A DNA stretch of 26,521 bases from Chlamydiota bacterium (GTDB lineage: Bacteria; Chlamydiota; Chlamydiia; Chlamydiales; SLFE01), in assembly GCA_011065065.1 (NCBI GenBank), contig JAAKFL010000007.1, forward strand, positions 1 to 26,521. The letters run 5' to 3'. Positions within the stretch are counted from its first letter, which is position 1. Each line of letters begins with the position of its first letter. Shown here in pieces: positions 7,975 to 15,251 of the stretch. Made by a program: the position numbers and the translations under genes. The notes under the pieces are model-generated. The model saw only the letters and a list, made by a program, of their open reading frames with translations, did not search any database and was not told the origin of the DNA.

Positions 7975-9540
7975 ATGAAAACATCTGCACTCTCCCCATA
8001 CTCCTTATTCCTAACGGTTGAAAAACTGGATGCCATGGAGAAAATTCCCTCGAGTCTATTACCTGTTATCGAATTCCTATCAAAAGAAGATCCTGTTTTT
8101 ACTGCAGATCCATTATGCTGCTACAAGCTCTTGTCTCTGCTGAAAAATTCTAAACAATTCAAACTTACAAAACGTATCGCGGAAATTTGTTCGGTCACAG
8201 GAGTCTTTGCCAACATCGATCTCACTGAAAATCATATCTTATCCACAAAAGAAGGCGATGTTAAGATCAATCGGTTAGCACTCGAAACTTTTAATACTTA
8301 CTTTCAATTGGGTACTCGATTTGAAGATACGGGGACATTTAAAGTCAAAGACTATTCAAAAGGGTCCATTGAATTATTAAAATCCTATATTTATACGAGA
8401 TCCCCTATCGAAGAGACTGAATCCTTTATCGATCTATACGATCTCTGGATTTTATCCGAAAAAATGGAAGAGTCTCTCCTCCAGAAGCAAATTCAAACAG
8501 TCATCAAAGAAAAGGCGAAATCAATTTCCACTCTTGAAGATATGAAAGTGCTCCGAGAAATTATGGAAGCTAAACAGGATGAGATCCGAGAAGCCTGGTT
8601 AGAAATCTATTTCATCGCCTTCGAAGCTGCCAGCCAAGATGACAGGTTTTGGGAGAATATCGATCCACTTATTGACCTTCCCAATTTTAAAGCGCCCACT
8701 TGGCCAAAGTCTTTACAAGACCTCTGTCATAATGTCGCTCTTTCTCTTTCTGAACGAGTCGACAACGAGCAAAAATTTCTAGAATTTCAAAAATTTGTCA
8801 ATTTTCTGAAGCCATTATCGTACGATGAAAAACAAGCCTTGATTTTCTATACTCTTTTCTCCCTTCTCAAATCCCAAGGTATTGACATTCGTCAACTCAA
8901 CAAGTTGCTCATTATACCGGTTGAACATCTAGACTTGATCATCACAGATCGACCCCTTACCGAAATCATTCAAAAATTTTTAGGTGGTATCGTGGTCAGA
9001 AGAAAAAATGAATGGGATCGATCTCAAATTAAATTTGCCACAGCTTTTTATCTGAAGGAGATGCTGCGGATAACAGATATTTATATCGAAAACCCAACCG
9101 CTCTTTCAGATCAAGAAATTTTATTTCTTGCCAAAAAGCTACCCGAAACAAGATTCCATTTAAAACTTGATTTACATCTAACATTAAAAGCTAAAATCAT
9201 TCACCATTCGTCTAATCGTTTTAGAGATTCCTATGATGACTGGACAACTCTTAAAAAAGGCAACGAGGATCTTTCTAAAATCATGGAACATTACTATGAT
9301 TCGTGCGCCAATATATCCATCGAATCACTTTCAACACCAGATACAATTGAATTACTCAAGATTATGAACTTGGATCATGTTGGAAAATTTGTCCGTGACA
9401 ATCCCTCTATTCATCATTTAAAAATAAAATGTGTTAACACGTCAGCAATAGGAAAGACTATATGTAATACTTTAATGAAATACAGAACAATCAAATCTAA
9501 TGATTATTTCTTTAAAACACAATTTGTACATTTTGAATAA
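7975..9540 (+). CDS. BTB/POZ-like domain protein, tandem paralogue 2
   Basis: A 521-residue protein, clearly homologous end to end to its two neighbours. The BTB-like region is about 87-180 (STKEGDVKINRLALETF, YFQLGTRFEDTG, SIELLKSYIYTRSPI, LWILSEKMEESLL). The N-terminal module is MEKIPSSLLPVIEFLSKEDP. The shared motif appears as GGIVVRRKNEWDRSQIKFAT. A strand-helix segment, ITDIYIENPTALSDQEILFL followed by AKKLPETRF, resembles a leucine-rich-repeat-like unit. GGAGA lies 5 nt before the ATG, and 70 nt separate it from paralogue 1, so co-transcription is plausible. No signal peptide is seen, and a type III secretion signal could not be judged by eye. The role is not established. Confidence 0.85.
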   Translation: MKTSALSPYSLFLTVEKLDAMEKIPSSLLPVIEFLSKEDPVFTADPLCCYKLLSLLKNSKQFKLTKRIAEICSVTGVFANIDLTENHILSTKEGDVKINRLALETFNTYFQLGTRFEDTGTFKVKDYSKGSIELLKSYIYTRSPIEETESFIDLYDLWILSEKMEESLLQKQIQTVIKEKAKSISTLEDMKVLREIMEAKQDEIREAWLEIYFIAFEAASQDDRFWENIDPLIDLPNFKAPTWPKSLQDLCHNVALSLSERVDNEQKFLEFQKFVNFLKPLSYDEKQALIFYTLFSLLKSQGIDIRQLNKLLIIPVEHLDLIITDRPLTEIIQKFLGGIVVRRKNEWDRSQIKFATAFYLKEMLRITDIYIENPTALSDQEILFLAKKLPETRFHLKLDLHLTLKAKIIHHSSNRFRDSYDDWTTLKKGNEDLSKIMEHYYDSCANISIESLSTPDTIELLKIMNLDHVGKFVRDNPSIHHLKIKCVNTSAIGKTICNTLMKYRTIKSNDYFFKTQFVHFE

Positions 9541-9575
9541 CTATGTTCATTATCCTATTCAAATATTCTCCAAGA

Positions 9576-9584
9576 TGCTATACT
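9576..9584 (+). promoter_or_regulatory. Extended -10 candidate for BTB-like gene 3
   Basis: TGCTATACT sits in the 76-nt gap between paralogues 2 and 3, identical to the sequence before paralogue 1 (6228-6236). Transcription from it would leave a leader of about 25 nt before the ATG at 9617. Confidence 0.45.
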
Positions 9585-9616
9585 TTTTCTCCAGGCACTT
9601 AAAAAAGGAGTCAAAT

Positions 9617-11221
9617 ATGGAAAAACCAAAAGAAATACCAATGAATTATACCCCTTTTCTTACGATTGAGAAATTGAAAGAAATAGACAAAATGGAGACA
9701 ATTCCAACCGAGATTTTAAAATATTTTGAATTATTATCAGAAAAGGACCCGCTGTTTAAACATCAACCAAAGGTCTGTTTTCAGATATTATCCATCTTGA
9801 ATCATCGCTCTCAATCGAATCCTAAACTGGTTGAACTCACGACCCGAATTCAAGACATATGCTCTAAGACGAAAATCTTTTCAAATCCTGGACTGCCTGA
9901 AAATTTCCGATTAAAAACTCAAGAGGGTGAAGTTGTTTTGATTAACGAAACTGCATTTGAATCTTCAGGTTTCTTTGATCAAATAGAAGCTCATTCAACA
10001 AGTCACAAAAAAAATGAAATTGATTTAACAGAATATTCTCTACATTCTATCGAGTTATTAAAGGACTATATTTATTATAAAACCCCAATTGATTCAAAAG
10101 AGGATTATCAAGCTCTTTTTGACCTTCTTGATCTTGCCTATTCCAGAAAAAATAGTCAGTTTCATGATCACATTTTCAAAGTATTGATCGAAAAGGTAAA
10201 GACAACCACAAGTGTTAAATTAGTACTTGATCTCAAAGAGGTTATGGAACTCAAGAAGGAAGAACACGGAGAGATTTCAAATCGCTGGTTAGAGATTTAC
10301 CTAACAGCTGTTGTCGCTGCAAGTCAAGATGAATGCTTTTGGGAATTTAGTGATGTTTTAATTAGCACATCCACGTTTACTTCCATGCCTTCAGATTCAA
10401 CCATTCATAATTCTCTAATAAAGATATGTCTACAATGTGCATTCTCACTATCATCTAGGGTTACCGATAAAACAACATTTCTCAATTTCTACAGATTTCT
10501 AAATGTTTTATCTCCTCTATCTGATTTTGATAAGCAGAAATTCATTGTTGAAACTCTTGTGCAAATTTTCAAAATCGAGAAACTAAATATCATTCAAGAC
10601 AATGGTCGATTCATTGTACCAGCTGAATATCTTAACAGAACGCTTGCTGAAACACATATTGGTGAAATCATTCGGACGTATCTTGGTGAGATTAGGATTC
10701 GAAGAGGGAATGAATTTGACCGATCTCTTATTTTACAAAGTGCCGCTTTATTTCATTCAAAAATGGATTTTATTAAAAACATCAATATTGAATATGGTTC
10801 AACATTAACTGATGAGGATATTTTTTATCTGTCTGAAATACTTCCCAATACGCACTTTCATTTGAAATATAATTTTAAAAATAAGTTAGAAAATAGATCC
10901 TATATGCCTGAAGCACATATGGACAGAAACAACAAATTTTTTGCGGTATGCAAAAAATATTATGATGGACGACCTAATATTCATCTCGAAGCTTGTTCTC
11001 CTCCGGAAAGACTCCATTTCCAGTATCAAGAAAACAAAGAAAATTGGAAAAACCTTGGGAAATTTTTACGAGATAATCTCAGCATAAAACAAGTAGAAAT
11101 TTATAAGGTGAATTACAAAGATAAAGTTCAAACTATTAGAGATTTATTATCGGAATTTAGACCAGTCTTTGAGGATAATCTTCATTACTTTCGGGATGTC
11201 CTGAATGTAAAATTTAAGTAA
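9617..11221 (+). CDS. BTB/POZ-like domain protein, tandem paralogue 3
   Basis: A 534-residue protein, the most divergent of the three. The BTB-like region is about 96-193 (TQEGEVVLINETAFESSGFF, a short insertion SHKKNE, IDLTEYSLHSIELLKDYIYY, LLDLAYSRKNSQFHDHI). The N-terminal METIPTEILKYFELLSEKDP is the most F-box-like of the three. The shared motif is GEIRIRRGNEFDRS. The start is set by AAAAAAGGAG 6 nt upstream and by agreement with paralogue 1. An in-frame extension back to 9500 overlaps paralogue 2 and is rejected. Codon use is strongly AT-rich compared with lepA or gnd, which could mean acquisition or faster change. The gene ends just before a hairpin shared with convergent gnd. Confidence 0.85.
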   Translation: MEKPKEIPMNYTPFLTIEKLKEIDKMETIPTEILKYFELLSEKDPLFKHQPKVCFQILSILNHRSQSNPKLVELTTRIQDICSKTKIFSNPGLPENFRLKTQEGEVVLINETAFESSGFFDQIEAHSTSHKKNEIDLTEYSLHSIELLKDYIYYKTPIDSKEDYQALFDLLDLAYSRKNSQFHDHIFKVLIEKVKTTTSVKLVLDLKEVMELKKEEHGEISNRWLEIYLTAVVAASQDECFWEFSDVLISTSTFTSMPSDSTIHNSLIKICLQCAFSLSSRVTDKTTFLNFYRFLNVLSPLSDFDKQKFIVETLVQIFKIEKLNIIQDNGRFIVPAEYLNRTLAETHIGEIIRTYLGEIRIRRGNEFDRSLILQSAALFHSKMDFIKNINIEYGSTLTDEDIFYLSEILPNTHFHLKYNFKNKLENRSYMPEAHMDRNNKFFAVCKKYYDGRPNIHLEACSPPERLHFQYQENKENWKNLGKFLRDNLSIKQVEIYKVNYKDKVQTIRDLLSEFRPVFEDNLHYFRDVLNVKFK

Positions 11222-11236
11222 AAAATCATCTATGAA

Positions 11237-11268
11237 ACGCAGATTTGTCATCTTCGACAAATCTGCGT
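11237..11268. terminator. Bidirectional hairpin between BTB-like gene 3 and gnd
   Basis: ACGCAGATTTGTC and GACAAATCTGCGT form a perfect 13-bp stem with a 6-nt loop (ATCTTC) in the 59-nt gap between two convergent genes. There is no clear T-run on either side, so intrinsic termination is likely but not certain. The TCTGCGT word recurs just after the stem (CATCTGCG) and near 13100. Confidence 0.6.
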
Positions 11269-11280
11269 CATCTGCGCCTG

Positions 11281-12732
11281 TCAAACCGTATACGAAGTTG
11301 CGCTCACCTTACCACCAGTTCCTGTCCAGTTGGTGTGGAAGAACTTGCCGCGTGGCTGGTCGACTCGCTCGTACGTATGCGCACCGAAATAATCACGCAA
11401 TCCCTGCAACAGATTCGCCGGCAGTCTCGCAGTGCGATACCCATCGTAAAACGCCAGAGCCGTTCCAAAAGCAGGAGTCGGCACACCTAACTCAATTGAC
11501 TTAATCAATACACGACGCCAGCCATCTTGCGCTTTGATAATCGCGCTGTGGAAGAAATCATCCAACAGCAAGCTATCCAGCTCGGGATTCTTTTCGAAAG
11601 CATCTTTGATATTGCCAAGAAACTTACTGCGAATGATACATCCTTCTCGCCACATCAAGGCCACACTTCCATAATTGATATTCCAATTATATTCCTTGGA
11701 AGCTTCACGCATCAGCATGAAACCTTGAGCGTAGCTCACAATTTTTGAGGCATATAGCGCATCCCTCAGATCGTTGAAGAATTCATCCCGATCCCCAGAG
11801 AAAAAGGAATCTGGCCCTTTCAGAATACGGCTAGCTCTCACCCGTTCCTCCTTCAATGAAGATAAGCAACGAGAGAACACGGCTTCAGATATCAACGTTA
11901 GTGGAAATCCCAGGTCTAGCGCACTCATACAAGCCCATTTTCCTGTCCCTTTTTGTCCTGCGACATCCAAGATTTTATCCACTAATGGTTGTCCATCTTC
12001 GTCGACATGAGAAAACACGTGGCTGGCAATTTCGATGAGGTAGCTGCTTAAGACTCCTTCGTTCCATTTGACGAACACATCATGGAGTTCATCTGCAGTC
12101 AGACCTAAACTTTGATTGAGAAGTTGATACGCTTCACAAATGATCTGCATATCACCATACTCGATTCCGTTGTGCACCATCTTCACGTAGTGACCAGCGC
12201 CATTTTCTCCGACCCAATCGGCACAAGGTTCCCCAGTGTCCGCTTTTGCTGCAATTGATTGCAGGATACCTTTTACATGGGGCCACGCCTCATGATTTCC
12301 CCCGGGCATGATTGAAGGACCGTGACGGGCGCCCTCTTCACCACCTGAAATCCCAGTTCCCACAAAAAGAATTCCTTTCTTTTTGAGGTCTTGGCATCGG
12401 CGATTTGTATCGGTGAAGTGACTGTTACCACCGTCAATGATGATATCGCCCTTTTCAAGAAGGGGGACTAGTTTATCGATGAAATCATCCACCGCTTGAC
12501 CTGCTCTTATCATAAGCATCACACGTCGTGGTCGTTTGAGTTGTGAAACAAATTCTTTGAGGTCATGAGTTCCGATAACATTCGTTCCCTTTGCAGGCCC
12601 GTTCATAAAGTCGTCGACTTTGGAAGTTGTCCGGTTAAACACCGCGACAGTAAACCCGTGATCATTCATGTTCAGGACTAAATTTTGTCCCATAACAGCA
12701 AGACCGATTAAACCAATGTCAGCATTTGCCAT
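11281..12732 (-). CDS. gnd: 6-phosphogluconate dehydrogenase (decarboxylating)
   Basis: Gnd oxidises 6-phosphogluconate to ribulose 5-phosphate and CO2 with NADP, the oxidative pentose phosphate step supplying NADPH and pentoses. The N-terminal Rossmann motif IGLIGLAVMGQNL is present, as are NRTTSKV for NADP, the substrate signature GISGGEEGARHGPSIMPGG, catalytic Lys/Asn in KMVHNGIEYGDMQ, and ALMWREGCIIRSKFL. The C-terminal FYDGYRTARLPANLLQGLRD lies near the end. The 483-residue length is usual. GAGGT lies 8 nt upstream of the ATG. The gene is transcribed towards the BTB-like cluster. In Chlamydia gnd adjoins lepA (from memory). Here about 9 kb separates them. Confidence 0.97.
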   Translation of the reverse strand: MANADIGLIGLAVMGQNLVLNMNDHGFTVAVFNRTTSKVDDFMNGPAKGTNVIGTHDLKEFVSQLKRPRRVMLMIRAGQAVDDFIDKLVPLLEKGDIIIDGGNSHFTDTNRRCQDLKKKGILFVGTGISGGEEGARHGPSIMPGGNHEAWPHVKGILQSIAAKADTGEPCADWVGENGAGHYVKMVHNGIEYGDMQIICEAYQLLNQSLGLTADELHDVFVKWNEGVLSSYLIEIASHVFSHVDEDGQPLVDKILDVAGQKGTGKWACMSALDLGFPLTLISEAVFSRCLSSLKEERVRASRILKGPDSFFSGDRDEFFNDLRDALYASKIVSYAQGFMLMREASKEYNWNINYGSVALMWREGCIIRSKFLGNIKDAFEKNPELDSLLLDDFFHSAIIKAQDGWRRVLIKSIELGVPTPAFGTALAFYDGYRTARLPANLLQGLRDYFGAHTYERVDQPRGKFFHTNWTGTGGKVSATSYTV

Positions 12733-12770
12733 AAAAATACCTCTTTGAAAAACCTTTATCTGATACCCTT

Positions 12771-12799
12771 AGAATAACCGATTTTGAATAAGGAAACAA
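12771..12799 (-). promoter_or_regulatory. Candidate gnd promoter
   Basis: Read on the minus strand, TTGTTT (12799-12794) and TATTCT (12776-12771) are spaced 17 nt apart, about 40 nt before the gnd start. The hexamers are only moderate matches to a sigma-70-type consensus. Confidence 0.35.
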
Positions 12800-12819
12800 T
12801 TCTTGATTAAAAAGACATA

Positions 12820-12982
12820 TATACCCATAAAACTTCAAGATTTGGGATTTTGGCTTTGAGAAAGCCCCGGGATTAAACGATTGTAAGTTGCCTTATATTA
12901 TTAATATTAGGCAACTTACAATCGTTTAATCGCGGGAGCTTTCTCTTTGCCAAAAACCAAATCTTGAAGTTTTATGGGTATA
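12820..12982. repeat. Palindromic element family B, copy 1 (163 bp)
   Basis: This long inverted repeat has ends TATACCCATAAAACTTCAAG and its complement. An inner stem (GATTAAACGATTGTAAGTTG) is paired around an AT-rich centre. TA dinucleotides border both ends, as expected for TA-targeting insertion (IS630/Tc1-like), though this is inference. It has exactly the same length as the copy at 17227 but lies in opposite orientation. Its right end is 22 nt before the tRNA gene, so any -35 region for the tRNA lies inside the element. Confidence 0.92.
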
Positions 12983-13004
12983 CCCTTTAGGATGAATAAT
13001 CTTC

Positions 13005-13078
<74 letters not shown>

Positions 13079-13123
13079 TAACATTCTTAGATTGCAGTAT
13101 TTAGACGCAGATAAACACAGCGG

Positions 13124-13837
13124 CTAATGGCCTTTCAGATACTTGTCGATTCCGCTAGCCACACCCCATGCCAATTGTCTTCTGTAATTTGTCTGGAAGA
13201 TCTTCTGCCTTTCCCCTGAATTGGTCAAGAATCCACCCTCAATCAACACAGCCGGCATCGCGGTCTCCCGCACAACGGAAAGGTTTCCGTGCTTGACGCC
13301 ACGCGATTTTGCTTTCGTGACATCAATCACTTGATTCAAAACTTGCTGCGCCAACACTTTGGATTCACGCGCTCGGCCTCTGTTTTTTTCCGAGTTGAAA
13401 TAAAAGACTTCTATGCCATGTGCTTGGGCACTGGGAGCAGAATTATAATGAACACTCACAAAGACCTTTGATCCCAAGTCATTGGCAATACTCGATCGCT
13501 TCTCTAAGGGAATGGACACATCTTCCGTTCGGGTGAGTACCGTGCGGTACCCCATTCTTTGCAAGTAATGTTCAACGAGAAAGGCGGTGTCAAGCGTCAG
13601 AATCTTTTCTTCGTAATGGGGAGATTTTGAATTTGTACCGAGATCTTTTCCCCCGTGCCCCGCATCAATCACAATCACCGGTCCCTGCTGAAATTGAGGC
13701 ATCTCCATCGCAATGGGTTCCTGTTCCTCAATATACCGAGGATGAGAACAGGCTGTGAAGAGCCCCATAGCTAAAAAGAATAAACTAAACCGATGCCAAT
13801 TGACTCTGACAAACCTCGGCAACAACCACCCGATCAT
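13124..13837 (-). CDS. amiA: N-acetylmuramoyl-L-alanine amidase (AmiA), likely lipoprotein
   Basis: This is an Amidase_3 zinc hydrolase that cleaves the amide between muramic acid and L-Ala of peptidoglycan in the periplasm. Motifs: VIDAGHGGKDLGT (Zn His61), HYEEK (Zn Glu76), SVHYNS (Zn His130) and LIEGGFLTN (catalytic Glu200). The catalytic set is complete. The first 30 residues form a basic-then-hydrophobic signal ending in FTAC, a near-lipobox with Cys30, so outer or inner membrane anchoring is probable. The ATG at 13837 has GGAG 5 nt upstream and lies 53 nt inside murE, so translation is coupled. The chlamydial homologue (CT268) has reported amidase plus carboxypeptidase activity. Whether this one does is not visible. 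Confidence 0.93.
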   Translation of the reverse strand: MIGWLLPRFVRVNWHRFSLFFLAMGLFTACSHPRYIEEQEPIAMEMPQFQQGPVIVIDAGHGGKDLGTNSKSPHYEEKILTLDTAFLVEHYLQRMGYRTVLTRTEDVSIPLEKRSSIANDLGSKVFVSVHYNSAPSAQAHGIEVFYFNSEKNRGRARESKVLAQQVLNQVIDVTKAKSRGVKHGNLSVVRETAMPAVLIEGGFLTNSGERQKIFQTNYRRQLAWGVASGIDKYLKGH

Positions 13838-15248
13838 CGAACTCCACCATTATATTTACAAATATCTGAAATCTTTCATGCCCCTTGCCAGCGATCAGAA
13901 TCAAATCGTCTTCTTTCGCCATTTTGATGGCTTTCTCAATCGCTTTTCTCCTATCCGCTTCCACAACGACATTGTCCAGATTCGTAAACCCTCTTAAAAT
14001 ATCTTCAATAATCACTGTAGGATCTTCAGAGCGAGGATTGTCTGTGGTCACTATAGAGATGTCGGAATATTTTTCCGCTGCACGAGCCATCCCCATACGA
14101 CGCTCCATATCACGATCGCCACCACAACCAAAAACTGTGAGAATTCTTCCGGTTTTAAGTTCATGCAACCCCTGAAGAACCGCTGCTAAGGACTCCCCTG
14201 AATGGGCGTAATCCACATAAACTTTAAGTCCCAAATTGTTTTTCACAAATTCAAGTCTTCCGGGGACTTGTTGGAAGCCTTTGAGAGCTGCGACGCTCTC
14301 TTCCAAAGAATATCCACATGCTAATGCCGTTGCTATAGTTGAAAGTATATTGCTAACATTATGCAATCCAACTAAGGTGGATTGACAAGTCACTTGTTGG
14401 TTTTGAGTGTGGATAATGAAGGTGCTTCCCAATGGTGTCAGTTTAATATCTGAGGCTTTCACATCCGCGGGATTCTGTATGGCGTAGGAAATTTTCTTTG
14501 CGGAGCACTCTTCTAAAATCTGTTCCCATAAGGGGCTGTCAGCGTTATAAACAGCTGTTCCACTTTCTTTGAGTGAAGCAAACAGTTTTCTTTTTGAGGC
14601 GATGTAATGGTCCATGTCTTTATGGTAATCGAGATGATCGGGAGTGAGATTCGTAAAGACAGCGATATCAAAATCAATGCATTGAACTCGGTTCTGATCA
14701 AGAGCATGTGAAGAGACTTCCATCACAGCTCCTTTGCAATTTTGTTGAATCATTTCGCGAAGCATTCGGTGATTCGTCAAAACATCAGGAGTCGTATGAG
14801 AAGCGGGGTATCGATGTTCACCGACAAGATATTCCACCGTTCCCATGAGTCCTGAGCGACATCCCAAAGATTCTAAAAGGTGATGAATCAAATAGGATGT
14901 GGTGGTTTTTCCTTTTGTTCCAGTGATGCCAATCATTAAAAGTTCTTCTGCTGGTTGCTCATAATAGCGGGCGACAAGCTGTCCTTCTATTTCTTTCACA
15001 TTGGGATGAACGATTTGGGTGACATTTTTTTGTGAAGGATCATACATGTCAGTGACGATCGCCACAGCTCCGGATACCACAGCTTCGGGAGTATACAAGT
15101 TCCCGTCGGTCACTGCACCTTGTTTCGCAATAAAGAGGTTGCCCGGGCTCACTTTTTGAGAATGATTGGAGATTCCCGTAATCTCAATTGATTTAGACCC
15201 ATGAACCTCTTGAACTTTTAGATCTTTTAATAATTTTACTAACTTCAT
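13785..15248 (-). CDS. murE: UDP-MurNAc-tripeptide synthetase (meso-DAP adding)
   Basis: MurE adds the third stem-peptide residue to UDP-MurNAc-L-Ala-D-Glu in the cytosol. The ATP-binding loop GITGTKGKTTT is at residues 107-117. TPDHLDYHKDM and the lysine in YIASKRKLF (carbamylated Lys in the family), DYAHSGESL (346-354) and GGDRD follow. DNPR (403-406) is the determinant for meso-diaminopimelate rather than lysine. The length of 487 is typical. Starting at ATG 15248, three bases after the pbp3 stop, it has only a poor Shine-Dalgarno (GGA 11 nt upstream), so coupling to pbp3 translation is likely. It supports a DAP-type peptidoglycan route as described for chlamydiae. Confidence 0.96.
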   Translation of the reverse strand: MKLVKLLKDLKVQEVHGSKSIEITGISNHSQKVSPGNLFIAKQGAVTDGNLYTPEAVVSGAVAIVTDMYDPSQKNVTQIVHPNVKEIEGQLVARYYEQPAEELLMIGITGTKGKTTTSYLIHHLLESLGCRSGLMGTVEYLVGEHRYPASHTTPDVLTNHRMLREMIQQNCKGAVMEVSSHALDQNRVQCIDFDIAVFTNLTPDHLDYHKDMDHYIASKRKLFASLKESGTAVYNADSPLWEQILEECSAKKISYAIQNPADVKASDIKLTPLGSTFIIHTQNQQVTCQSTLVGLHNVSNILSTIATALACGYSLEESVAALKGFQQVPGRLEFVKNNLGLKVYVDYAHSGESLAAVLQGLHELKTGRILTVFGCGGDRDMERRMGMARAAEKYSDISIVTTDNPRSEDPTVIIEDILRGFTNLDNVVVEADRRKAIEKAIKMAKEDDLILIAGKGHERFQIFVNIMVEFDDRVVVAEVCQSQLASV

Positions 15249-15251
15249 CCC

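Noticed and set aside
8239..8247. A perfect DnaA box TTATCCACA.
   Set aside because: It is a single site inside the coding sequence of BTB-like gene 2 with no cluster nearby. One chance occurrence in a window this size is unremarkable.
9500..9616. In-frame N-terminal extension of BTB-like gene 3 back to 9500.
   Set aside because: It would overlap gene 2, lacks a ribosome-binding site and has no counterpart in the paralogues, whereas ATG 9617 has a strong Shine-Dalgarno.
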